Shown here piece after piece: positions 33,203 to 41,221 of a stretch of DNA of 49,393 nucleotides. The position numbers and the translations under genes are program-made. Source of the stretch: UBA7692 sp964650845 (GTDB lineage: Bacteria; Bacteroidota; Bacteroidia; Chitinophagales; LD1); NCBI GenBank assembly GCA_964650845.1, contig CAZYXR010000013.1, positions 1 through 49,393 on the forward strand, read 5' to 3'. Position 1 is the stretch's first letter; every line of letters starts with the position of its first letter. The notes beneath the pieces are model-generated. The model saw nothing but the letters and a program-made list of their open reading frames with translations. It was not told the DNA's origin and searched no databases.

Positions 33203-35245
33203 ATGATAAAATGGACACTATTTATAGTTATAATCATAACATTGGCAGCCTGCAAAAAAGAAAAACAAGACATAGACGACCCATCAGATTATAAACTCGC
33301 CCCCAATACAATTCTAATTGACGAACCTACAAGTCAAACACTACTTCAGCTCGATACCACAACACTTGTTTTTAACGGAAACACAACCCAACTCCGCGAC
33401 CTTAAACAAGGCAATATCATCATCTCAGGTATTACCCCTAATGCCCCACATGGTTATCTGCGAAAAATATTAGCCGTTCATAAAAGCGGCAACCAATATA
33501 CCTTCTCTACCGAAGATGCCACTCTAACTCAAGCATTCGAAGATCTCCAAGTAAACTATTTAAAATCGTTTGCAATAAACGACACCGCCAGCGGCAAAAA
33601 AGAAGACCTCCAATTCTCCATCGACTTCCCCAACACCGTAGTTTACGATGCCGATGGCAACAACAATACAAAACACGACCAAATCACTCTCAACGGCAAC
33701 GTTTCATTTACTCCTTCAATCCTAACTCAAATAAACATCAAAACATTCGTCTTCAATTACGCCAAAATTGAAGCTAGTATTGAATCCAATATTCAAAGCA
33801 CCTTAACCGTTGGTGGAAACATCGCCTCTGTCAATAAAGAATTAACCATTTTTTCAAAGCCATTAACCCCATTCATGATTCCCGCCACACCAATTGTCAT
33901 TGTTCCCTACCTCCGTGTCAATTTAGGGGTTGATGGCTCAGTTAATGTATCGGTTACTCTAACCTACACCAATACAAGTAACATCTCCGCATATATAGAA
34001 TACCAAAACAACACATGGACTAATGGCTTCGATCGAACAATGAACAACTCATACAACTTCTCTGGTCTCACAGCATCAGCATCAATAAAAGGATATGTCG
34101 AACCAGGAATTGATTTCAGTTTCTATGGTATGCGCGGTGCTACAGCCAGTATTATTGCTCAGGGATATATGAAATTAGAAGCAAGCACACCACCCTCACA
34201 ATGCAAACTTAAAGCAGGAGTAAACGCAGGAATTGAAGCGCAGTTAAAAATTTTCGGAATAACCTTTACCGAAGTTTCTTATCCCAATATTTTCGGATAC
34301 GAAAAAACCCTATTCTCTTGCCAACCCGATACTACCCAAGAAGAAGACGATCCAATTGCCGATTTTACAGCATCCAATACCGTAATAACCGCAGGGCAAT
34401 CTGTACAATTTACGAACCTCTCTGCAAATGCAACCACTTATCAATGGAGTTTCGCTCCTCAAGACTCCAGTTTGCCAAATTTTTCTTTCCAACAAAACCC
34501 TCCCTCAGTTACCTACAATTACCCCGGTCAATTCAATGTAACCCTAATTGCCATTAATCAACAAACAGGTAAAAGCAACACTAAAACAAAAACAGCCTAC
34601 ATAAAAGTAAACCCGGTTCCGCCCATTTCTACCGGCTGCGGCACTACTACATCTGTTACCGATATTGATGGCAATACATATCCCACACTTACCATCGGCA
34701 ACCAATGTTGGCTAAAAGAAAATCTCAAAACCTCCAAATACGCTGATGGAAGTCCAATTGCAAACATTAGCGATAAAACAGTATGGGCAAACACTACAAG
34801 CGGTGCATGGTGCTGGTACAATGATAGTGCCAAATACGAACCAATCTATGGAAAATTATACAACTGGTACACAGTAAACGATTCCAGAAAAGTATGCCCC
34901 GCAGGATGGCATGTGCCAAGCAAAACAGAATGGGAAGAACTAATCAACGCTGTCGGTGGCTCAAATGTTGCAGCAGGTCATTTAAAAGAATCAGGAACCA
35001 CCCATTGGGATACCAATTCAGGAGCCGATAACTCAAGCAATTTTACTGCACTTCCAGGAGGTGTACGAACCGATACTGGTGGAAGTTTTATGTATCTTGG
35101 CTCTCAAGGGCACTGGTGGAGCAGCACCCCCGATGGCTCATTTGCATATCAAACAGATATTAACACTCTCTACAATTATTTGGCTTATCCAATTTTAAGA
35201 AAAAGTATAAAAAACGGTTTCTCAATCCGTTGTGTAAAAGATTAA
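33203..35245 (+). CDS. large lipoprotein with PKD domain and FISUMP domain
   Basis: About 680 residues. The ATG at 33203 starts a lipoprotein signal (MIKWTLFIVIIITLAAC); an ATG 12 codons upstream is possible. Residues about 20-380 are beta-rich and unrecognised. Then comes a PKD domain (DFTASNTVITAGQSVQFTN, then YPGQFNVTLIAI) and a C-terminal Fibrobacter-succinogenes-major-paralogous (FISUMP) domain: DIDGNTYPTLTIGNQCWLKE, YNWYTVNDSRKVCPAGWHVP, and FSIRCVKD. Such proteins are cell-surface in Bacteroidetes and Fibrobacter. Function is unknown, probably adhesion or substrate contact (inference). Confidence 0.85.
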   Translation: MIKWTLFIVIIITLAACKKEKQDIDDPSDYKLAPNTILIDEPTSQTLLQLDTTTLVFNGNTTQLRDLKQGNIIISGITPNAPHGYLRKILAVHKSGNQYTFSTEDATLTQAFEDLQVNYLKSFAINDTASGKKEDLQFSIDFPNTVVYDADGNNNTKHDQITLNGNVSFTPSILTQINIKTFVFNYAKIEASIESNIQSTLTVGGNIASVNKELTIFSKPLTPFMIPATPIVIVPYLRVNLGVDGSVNVSVTLTYTNTSNISAYIEYQNNTWTNGFDRTMNNSYNFSGLTASASIKGYVEPGIDFSFYGMRGATASIIAQGYMKLEASTPPSQCKLKAGVNAGIEAQLKIFGITFTEVSYPNIFGYEKTLFSCQPDTTQEEDDPIADFTASNTVITAGQSVQFTNLSANATTYQWSFAPQDSSLPNFSFQQNPPSVTYNYPGQFNVTLIAINQQTGKSNTKTKTAYIKVNPVPPISTGCGTTTSVTDIDGNTYPTLTIGNQCWLKENLKTSKYADGSPIANISDKTVWANTTSGAWCWYNDSAKYEPIYGKLYNWYTVNDSRKVCPAGWHVPSKTEWEELINAVGGSNVAAGHLKESGTTHWDTNSGADNSSNFTALPGGVRTDTGGSFMYLGSQGHWWSSTPDGSFAYQTDINTLYNYLAYPILRKSIKNGFSIRCVKD

Positions 35246-35407
35246 TACTTACAAGAGTCTGTTTAATTTCATCACAAACAGCAGTATTAATAAAAACAGT
35301 ATTGATACAAGCCAAATAAATACTCGTATATGTAGGTTGTTTTCTTGCGTTACATACTTCTATCAAAAACAAACACCCCATCACTTACCAACAATTCAAA
35401 ATATTAG

Positions 35408-35437
35408 TTGTTATTCTGATTCGCCCTATTATTTTTG
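35408..35437 (+). promoter_or_regulatory. promoter of the SRP RNA gene
   Basis: TTG (35408-35410), 19 bases, then TATTTTTG (35430-35437), a perfect TAnnTTTG. The start of the SRP RNA terminal stem is four to five bases later, in agreement with the expected transcription start. Confidence 0.75.
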
Positions 35438-35439
35438 CA

Positions 35440-35544
35440 GCGGGCAAGTCTTATACGATCAGCTCCTGCCGAACCCTCCAGATGGGAAACCAAGCAAAGG
35501 TAGGCGGTTGTAGCGGTGCGATATGAGTAACTTGCCCTTTTTTT
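35440..35544 (+). ncRNA. ffs: 4.5S-type small signal recognition particle RNA
   Basis: A roughly 100-nt RNA closed by a terminal stem (gggcaag at 35442-35448 with cttgccc at 35531-35537), ending in TTTTTTT as terminator. The apical part matches domain IV of SRP RNA base by base: gaaccctcCAGatgggaaaccaAGCA aligns to the E. coli CAGGUCCGGAAGGAAGCA with the same length. The CAG and AGCA internal-loop sides are conserved, but the tetraloop is GAAA closed by GG/CC instead of GGAA. Ffh binds this loop to deliver nascent membrane proteins. I considered a riboswitch and set it aside because of this match. Confidence 0.85.
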
Positions 35545-35629
35545 ATTTCTGATTCAGATATAAAAACAGTGATTTTGTCATTTATACATCTTCAAATTTC
35601 CAAATCATATCATCTTCAAATTATTTAGC

Positions 35630-36286
35630 ATGAAATTTTTTATAGACACAGCCAACCTCGACCAAATTCGCGAAGCAAACGAACTTGGAGTTTTAGATGG
35701 CGTAACCACCAACCCATCGCTAATGGCAAAAGAAGGCATTAAAGGCGAAGCAGCCGTAAATGCCCACTACATTACCATCTGCAACCTCGTAAACGGTCCC
35801 GTTAGCGCAGAAGTTATTTCTACCGATTTTAAAAACATGGTAGAAGAAGGCAAAAAATTAGCAGCCCTGCATCCAAACATCGTAGTAAAAGTCCCCATGA
35901 TTAAAGACGGCATCAAAGCCATCAAATGGTTTACCGAAAACGGCATCAAAACAAACTGCACACTCGTGTTTTCGGCCGCCCAAGCATTGCTTGCCGCCAA
36001 AGCAGGTGCCACAATGGTTTCGCCCTTCATTGGCCGAATAGACGATGGCAACTGGGATGGCGTAAACCTCATCGAACAAATCCGCCTTATCTACGATAAC
36101 TACGGCTACGAAACCGAAATTCTTGCAGCCTCCATTCGCAACAGTTTACATATTGTACGCTGTGCCGAAGTAGGTGCCGATATCGCCACCTGCCCACTTT
36201 CGTCTATCCTTACACTCTTCAATCACCCACTTACCGATATTGGCTTGGCCAAGTTTTTAGAAGATTACAAAAAAGTAAACGGCTAA
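35630..36286 (+). CDS. transaldolase / fructose-6-phosphate aldolase family
   Basis: A 218-residue class I aldolase of the short transaldolase/FSA group (TIM barrel). Schiff-base Lys87 is in NIVVKVPM; the N-terminus MKFFIDTANLDQIREA and GVTTNPSL are signatures, and later FSAAQALLAAKAGA and SPFIGRIDD complete the barrel. Length is typical. It may act in the non-oxidative pentose phosphate pathway or as an FSA; the two cannot be separated reliably by eye. The following gene starts ten bases later. Confidence 0.95.
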   Translation: MKFFIDTANLDQIREANELGVLDGVTTNPSLMAKEGIKGEAAVNAHYITICNLVNGPVSAEVISTDFKNMVEEGKKLAALHPNIVVKVPMIKDGIKAIKWFTENGIKTNCTLVFSAAQALLAAKAGATMVSPFIGRIDDGNWDGVNLIEQIRLIYDNYGYETEILAASIRNSLHIVRCAEVGADIATCPLSSILTLFNHPLTDIGLAKFLEDYKKVNG

Positions 36287-36296
36287 AATTTTTACC

Positions 36297-36668
36297 ATGA
36301 AACGATACATACTTTCAATACTTAAACTTTGTTGCCTGCTCTTTGTTTATTCATGCAACTACCCTACACAAGCAAGTATCGAAAAAGTATCGCCAAGCGG
36401 CAAAGTAAAAGTAAACATCGAAGCCAAACGCCTTACAGGTGTAGAACCGTGGAAAGTAAACATCAAAGTAAAAGCCTATAACTTCAAAGAAGGGCAACTA
36501 AGCACCGAAATAATCAGCAATGAGTTAAACGATAAAACTGTTGTATTCAATTGGTTCGAAGAAAGCAGTGCAGATATTGTTTTTCATCAAAGAGATAATA
36601 GCAAAAGAACATTCCGCTTAATTGCCAATGCACAACAATTGCAATTTGCCGAAATGCCGGCCGAATAG
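36297..36668 (+). CDS. small lipoprotein, unrecognised
   Basis: A 123-residue protein with a lipoprotein signal (ILKLCCLLFVYSC, lipobox VYSC, Cys20). The mature part is beta-like with alternating hydrophobics: VKVNIEAKRLTGVEPWKVNI, then KRTFRLIANAQQLQFAE. It lies ten bases after the transaldolase and 42 bases before the peroxiredoxin, so is probably co-transcribed with them. No family recognised. Confidence 0.7.
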   Translation: MKRYILSILKLCCLLFVYSCNYPTQASIEKVSPSGKVKVNIEAKRLTGVEPWKVNIKVKAYNFKEGQLSTEIISNELNDKTVVFNWFEESSADIVFHQRDNSKRTFRLIANAQQLQFAEMPAE

Positions 36669-36710
36669 TTATTTTATACCACAATTTATCAATACAAAAT
36701 CAATAACGAT

Positions 36711-37184
36711 ATGTCAGTTACAACAGGTCAAACCGCTCCAAACTTCAAATTGTTTAATACCGAAAAACAAGAAGTAGAACTAAACAGTTTTAAAGGAAAA
36801 AATGTAATTCTTCATTTCTTCCCTTTGGCATTTACAGGCGTTTGTACTACACAGCTTTGCACCGCCCGCGACAACATGGAAGTTTACTCCAAACTCAACG
36901 CAGTTGTGTTGGGCATTTCGGTAGATTCACTTTTTTCATTAGGCGAGTTTAAAAAGCAACAAAACTTCAACTTCGATTTGCTTTCCGATTTTAATAAAGA
37001 AACAATTGCCGCTTACGATTTGGTTATAGACCCATTTGCTTTTGGCATGAAAGGTGTTTCAAAACGTGCCGCTTTTGTTTTAGATAAAGAAGGAGTGGTG
37101 CAATATGCCGAAGTAACACCAACCCCTGGCGACCTACCTAATTTCGTTGCTATAAAAGAAACTTTAGATAAGTTGAACGGGTAA
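36711..37184 (+). CDS. peroxiredoxin (AhpC/TSA family, BCP-like spacing)
   Basis: A 157-residue thiol peroxidase. The peroxidatic motif PxxxTxxC is PLAFTGVC (Cys45). A second Cys at residue 50 (TTQLC) has the five-residue spacing used by bacterioferritin comigratory protein, so an atypical 2-Cys mechanism is likely. The thioredoxin-fold opening PNFKLFNTEKQEVELNSFKG and the Arg in SKRAAFVLDKEG complete the set. Cytosolic. It should reduce hydrogen or organic peroxides at the expense of thioredoxin or another thiol. Confidence 0.95.
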   Translation: MSVTTGQTAPNFKLFNTEKQEVELNSFKGKNVILHFFPLAFTGVCTTQLCTARDNMEVYSKLNAVVLGISVDSLFSLGEFKKQQNFNFDLLSDFNKETIAAYDLVIDPFAFGMKGVSKRAAFVLDKEGVVQYAEVTPTPGDLPNFVAIKETLDKLNG

Positions 37185-37296
37185 TTCAAAGTTGATTTTA
37201 GAGTATCTGATTTTCTACTTCACTGCTGCAAGTTTATGGCAACAAAATTGGATAACGTAACACGCAAAAGTCAAGTATAAATGAGGAATTTGCCTT

Positions 37297-38022
37297 TTAC
37301 AATGCCAGCATATCCTTCATTTGAAAAACACCTTTTTTGCCAATCACCCAACGCGCTGCAGCAACTGCGCCCTCGGCAAAACCCTTGCGCGAATGCGCCT
37401 GATGTGTGAACACCAATTCATCTACACCACATTTGTAAGTAACGGTGTGTGTGCCGGGTACTTCCGGTTCACGTTTGGCTACAATCGGAAAACTTGTTGC
37501 ATTCTCCGCAACGTCCAATTGCCACGAATGGTATCTTTTCAATTCACTCAGCATTACTTCGGCAGCTTTTATTGCCGTGCCGCTGGGCGCATCTTTTTTT
37601 TCGGTATGGTGAATTTCCTCCATGCTTACTTCGTATTGTGGTTGGCGGTTCATCAATGCTGCAAGCTGCCTGTTTACCTCAAAGAAAATATTTACACCTA
37701 TCGAAAAATTAGGTGCATAAAAAAGCGTGCCATTTTTTGCTTTACACACCTCGCTTACCTCTGCTAATTTATTCAACCAAGCAGTGGTGCCCACCACCAC
37801 CGGTACTCCGGCTTCAAAACATTTGTAGATATTGGCAATTGCCGCCTCGGGTTGTGTAAACTCTATTGCCACATCGGCTTTACGTAAATTTTCAACAGTA
37901 AAATCGTTTAGGTTGTTTTCACCAATTTTCAACACAATTTCATCTTGGTTATTGTGTTGTTCATTTATTACTTGCTCAATGGTTCTACCCATTTTGCCGT
38001 ATCCAATCAAAGCTATCTTCAT
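37297..38022 (-). CDS. dapB: 4-hydroxy-tetrahydrodipicolinate reductase
   Basis: DapB reduces HTPA in the lysine/diaminopimelate pathway. The ATG at 38022 (MKIALIGYGKMGRT) was chosen over one 21 codons upstream because it starts the Rossmann strand. The protein is 241 residues, with dinucleotide loop GYGKMG, a VVVGTTAW segment, and the catalytic block MEEIHHTEKKDAPSGTA with the conserved His-His and Lys. The C-terminus AARWVIGKKGVFQMKDML is typical. It is shorter than E. coli DapB but normal for Bacteroidetes. Confidence 0.97.
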   Translation of the reverse strand: MKIALIGYGKMGRTIEQVINEQHNNQDEIVLKIGENNLNDFTVENLRKADVAIEFTQPEAAIANIYKCFEAGVPVVVGTTAWLNKLAEVSEVCKAKNGTLFYAPNFSIGVNIFFEVNRQLAALMNRQPQYEVSMEEIHHTEKKDAPSGTAIKAAEVMLSELKRYHSWQLDVAENATSFPIVAKREPEVPGTHTVTYKCGVDELVFTHQAHSRKGFAEGAVAAARWVIGKKGVFQMKDMLAL

Positions 38023-38141
38023 TTGTAAAAATTGAGTGGCGAATCTACACTCTTTACTCAAATGCTGTTTCGATATGTAACACAAGCATTTCTACAATGC
38101 TATTCTCAGGCAATGCAAAAAAATGCAATAATCTAAAATTG

Positions 38142-39125
38142 CTATTGCAGCACGGTGGTAAACTTCTCGTTGCTTCTGTTTACGGCAGGCACAGTTTTCA
38201 GATACTCAAATATGGCACCCAAATCTTCTTCGGTCATGCCGGCATACATCATCCACGGCATCACAGTTTGAAACTCTTTTTTTGCAAAATCAACGCTTGG
38301 GTTGGTATAGCTTGAATCTTTATACTGCTTAAATTTTTGAATGAATTGGGCGCGAGTCCAATCTCCAATTCCTGTTTCGTGTGGCGTGATGTTTGCCGAG
38401 CGTACCATAGTGCCATTGCCTAAATTAAATTCAAAACCACCTGCAAAAAATTCGCCCACCACTTTTCCTTTTTCTTGTTTGGTATGGCACTCGGCACATC
38501 CCGAAGCGGTTGCCATATACTTTCCGTAAGCGGTAATATCTGTTTTAGAAGGCATTGGCGCAAGTGCCGCCTTTTCAGGAATAGTGTTTAAAATAATGTT
38601 GAACGGAAAATCCGGCACCGATGGTTTGGTGCTGCTTTCAATTGCAGGCAATGTGCGTATGTATGCAATCACACTTTTAATGTCTTCCTCATCCAGCTTG
38701 CTATAATACTTATAAGGCATAATAGGGAAAAGTGCTTTGCCGTGCTTATTTACACCAGTAGTTAATACACGAAAAATTTCACCGTCCGTCCAGTCTTTCA
38801 AGGCAAATGGTGTTATGTTTCGCGACATAAAAAAACCAGGGAAGCCAAACTTTCGGTCAAACACTTCTCCGCCTATGCCTTCGGTACCTGCTATTGGCGG
38901 GCCGGTAAATTTGGTCCAGTCGCGGGTGCTGTGGCAATCCATACAAAGCATTACATGGTTGGCAAGATAATTGCCGCGTTCAATACGCTCTTTTGTAAGT
39001 TCAATTTTAAGGTCGGGAGCTGCGCCTACATTGGGTAGAGCAACTTTGATGTAAACAATAAATGCCGCGATGCCAAGTATGGCAATGCCTGCAAACCATG
39101 CAAGCCCTTTTAGAATCTTTTTCAT
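38142..39125 (-). CDS. dihaem c-type cytochrome
   Basis: A 327-residue protein anchored by one N-terminal helix (residues about 8-30). Two haem-binding sites are present: CMDCH (Cys61-His65) and CAECH (Cys210-His214). The axial Met are probably in the MP-containing loops FPIMPYKYYSKL and TVMPWMMYAGMTEEDL. The two domains share the same order, indicating an internal duplication. It should carry electrons in the periplasm. It stands alone, divergent from the flippase gene. Confidence 0.93.
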   Translation of the reverse strand: MKKILKGLAWFAGIAILGIAAFIVYIKVALPNVGAAPDLKIELTKERIERGNYLANHVMLCMDCHSTRDWTKFTGPPIAGTEGIGGEVFDRKFGFPGFFMSRNITPFALKDWTDGEIFRVLTTGVNKHGKALFPIMPYKYYSKLDEEDIKSVIAYIRTLPAIESSTKPSVPDFPFNIILNTIPEKAALAPMPSKTDITAYGKYMATASGCAECHTKQEKGKVVGEFFAGGFEFNLGNGTMVRSANITPHETGIGDWTRAQFIQKFKQYKDSSYTNPSVDFAKKEFQTVMPWMMYAGMTEEDLGAIFEYLKTVPAVNRSNEKFTTVLQ

Positions 39126-39270
39126 GTTTTTGTGTGTCTTGGTGAGTGAATGACTACAAATGTGGTAAATGTTTTTTGATAATTGTATCCTAATATCGAA
39201 GCTGTTGAAATCTTAGATAGCTTCATTTGATAAAAATCAGGGCTAAAGTTTCACACTATACAAACAGCCC

Positions 39271-39299
39271 TTGCGCACATTATTTTTTAAATAAGTTTG
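39271..39299 (+). promoter_or_regulatory. promoter of the flippase operon
   Basis: TTG (39271-39273), 18 bases, then TAAGTTTG (39292-39299), a perfect TAnnTTTG. The predicted transcription start is only about ten bases before the TTG start codon, giving a very short or absent leader. Confidence 0.65.
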
Positions 39300-39316
39300 T
39301 GTTCAGATTTTAGCAT

Positions 39317-40786
39317 TTGAATCCGTTAAAAAAACTCGCTTCGCAAACATTCATCTATGGCATTCCAAGTATTGCCGGAAGGTTTTTGTTTTTTCTGCTC
39401 ACATATCTTTATACCCGCGTTTTTTCTACCAGCGACTTTGGTGTAAACACCGAGTTGTATTCTTATAGCGGCTTCATCACAGTGTTGCTCGCTTTTGGTT
39501 TAGAAACCGGCTTTTTTCGATTTCAGCAAGATAGCGCGAATCCTACCAAAGTATATTCTACTGCGCTGAGTTTTCTTACACTTACCTCACTTTCATTCCT
39601 TGCGTTGCTCATGCTTTTTGCTACTCCGCTGGCTGCGGTCATGCACTACGAGGGTAGCGAATTTTATCTTCAAATATTTGCTTTCATTCTTGCTTTAGAT
39701 GCCCTTGGCGCGTTGCCATTTGCGCGTTTACGCGCATTGAACAAAGCCAAGCAGTTTGCTGCCATTAAAATGATAGAAATTGCTGTGAGTTTTGGTTTGA
39801 ATATTTTTTATCTAATCATTTGCCGCAAAGCATATTTGGCTGGCGATGGTAGTTTTTTTGCCTCGTGCTATAACCCTGCCATTGGTGTGGGTTATGTGTT
39901 TATTGCCAACCTTGCCGGAAGCGTGGTGAAAGTATTGCTGCTTGCACCACAGTTTGTGTTGATTAAAGAAGGCTTTGATAAAGTATTGTTTGGCAAAATG
40001 ATGCGTTATTCATTGCCTATGGTGCTCATAGGTTTTGCCGGAATAGTGAACGAAATGTTAGATAGAATGTCGCTGAAATATTTGTTGCCGGGCAGCATAG
40101 AAAGCAATCTATCGCAGTTGGGTGTTTATGGCGCGTGTTATAAACTGAGTGTGGTAATGACACTTTTTATTCAGGCCTTTCGCTATGCTGCCGAGCCGTT
40201 CTTTTTTGCACAAAAAAAAGAAGAGCAATCGCGAAAAATTTATGCTGATGTGTTATTGTATTTCACCATATTCTGTGTGTTTATCTTTTTGTTGGTGATT
40301 TTGTTTATAGATTACTTTCAACTATTTATCGGCAAGGATTTTAGAGAGGGCTTGGTGGTTGTGCCCATCTTACTTTTGGCCAATATGTTTTTAGGCATTT
40401 ACACCAATCTTTCAGTGTGGTATAAACTTACCGACCGCACCATGTCGGGCGCGTATCTTTCTATAGTTGGCGCAGTGCTTACCATTATATTGTTGTTTGT
40501 TTTAGTACCGCAGTTCGGTTATGTTGGCGCGGCTTATGCCACACTTGCTTGCTATGTATTTATGGCTGCCGTTTCATACATACTTGGGCAAAAGTACTTT
40601 CCTGTTCCCTACAATGTTTTTAAGGTGCTTGGTTACATTGTGTTTGGTGTGCTACTTTATTTTACACAGTTAATGATACAGCAAACTGGTATAAATAACA
40701 ATCTGCTTGCAGTAGTGTTAATGATGGTTTTTGCAGCCGTTGTTTATGTTTTTGAAAAGCGAAATCTTGTTTCACAAAAGATATAA
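39317..40786 (+). CDS. polysaccharide/lipid-linked oligosaccharide flippase (MOP/Wzx-like)
   Basis: A 489-residue inner membrane protein of the MATE/MOP flippase superfamily with about 14 hydrophobic segments. The N-terminus KKLASQTFIYGIPSIAGRF is the family's usual opening, followed by LYTRVFSTSDFGV. A TTG is used as start; the next Met is far downstream, within membrane helices. It should move undecaprenyl-linked sugar units or similar lipids across the membrane. It precedes dut by seven bases, and probably shares its transcript. Confidence 0.9.
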   Translation: MNPLKKLASQTFIYGIPSIAGRFLFFLLTYLYTRVFSTSDFGVNTELYSYSGFITVLLAFGLETGFFRFQQDSANPTKVYSTALSFLTLTSLSFLALLMLFATPLAAVMHYEGSEFYLQIFAFILALDALGALPFARLRALNKAKQFAAIKMIEIAVSFGLNIFYLIICRKAYLAGDGSFFASCYNPAIGVGYVFIANLAGSVVKVLLLAPQFVLIKEGFDKVLFGKMMRYSLPMVLIGFAGIVNEMLDRMSLKYLLPGSIESNLSQLGVYGACYKLSVVMTLFIQAFRYAAEPFFFAQKKEEQSRKIYADVLLYFTIFCVFIFLLVILFIDYFQLFIGKDFREGLVVVPILLLANMFLGIYTNLSVWYKLTDRTMSGAYLSIVGAVLTIILLFVLVPQFGYVGAAYATLACYVFMAAVSYILGQKYFPVPYNVFKVLGYIVFGVLLYFTQLMIQQTGINNNLLAVVLMMVFAAVVYVFEKRNLVSQKI

Positions 40787-40793
40787 CGAAGTT

Positions 40794-41210
40794 ATGACAA
40801 CAGTAAAAATTATCAATAAATCACATCACACATTGCCGGCTTATGAAACTCTTGGCGCTGCCGGAATGGATATTCGTGCATGGCTGCAAGAGCCGGTAGT
40901 GCTACAATCGCTAGAACGTAAATTGATAGCAACCGGATTGTACATAGAATTGCCNNNNNNNNNNAGTAGCATGGCATATAAATATGGCATCACATTGCCC
41001 AACACCCCTGCCACTATTGATGCCGATTATAGAGGTGAAATAAAAATTGCTCTGGTGAATCTTTCAAACCAACCATTTACCATCTACGATGGCGACCGCA
41101 TTGCCCAAATGGTGATTGCCCGCTACGAGAAAATAGAATGGACAGTAGTGGATGTTTTAAGCGAAACCAATAGGGGAGAAGGTGGCTTTGGGAGCACCGG
41201 AAAGCAATAA
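40794..41210 (+). CDS. dut: dUTP diphosphatase, with internal gap
   Basis: Dut hydrolyses dUTP to dUMP, keeping uracil out of DNA and feeding dTMP synthesis. The ATG at 40794 fits the family start. Motif 1 (AAGMDIRAW), motif 3 (ATIDADYRGEIKIALVNL), motif 4 (GDRIAQMV) and the C-terminal motif 5 (RGEGGFGSTG) are visible. Motif 2 is broken: the sequence jumps from YIELP through the N-run to SSMAYKYG, so the usual GYEAQ-x-RPR stretch, about nine residues, is missing. I take this as an assembly gap, not a loss. Confidence 0.93.
   Translation: MTTVKIINKSHHTLPAYETLGAAGMDIRAWLQEPVVLQSLERKLIATGLYIELXXXXSSMAYKYGITLPNTPATIDADYRGEIKIALVNLSNQPFTIYDGDRIAQMVIARYEKIEWTVVDVLSETNRGEGGFGSTGKQ
40955..40964. other. 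assembly gap (10 N) within dut motif 2
   Basis: Comparison with the conserved dUTPase motif 2 suggests about 27 bases are missing here, so the ten N are a placeholder. Confidence 0.99.
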
Positions 41211-41221
41211 TATTTTTGTTG

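Noticed and set aside
27126..35245. Integrated mobile element
   Set aside because: Odd composition suggests it, but no integrase, transposase, tRNA target, or flanking direct repeat was found, and the compositional change extends beyond the unknown genes into conserved ones.
35440..35544. Riboswitch upstream of the transaldolase gene
   Set aside because: Closed terminal stem, CAG...AGCA apical loop and own promoter and terminator fit SRP RNA better; the terminator would also cut off the downstream gene.
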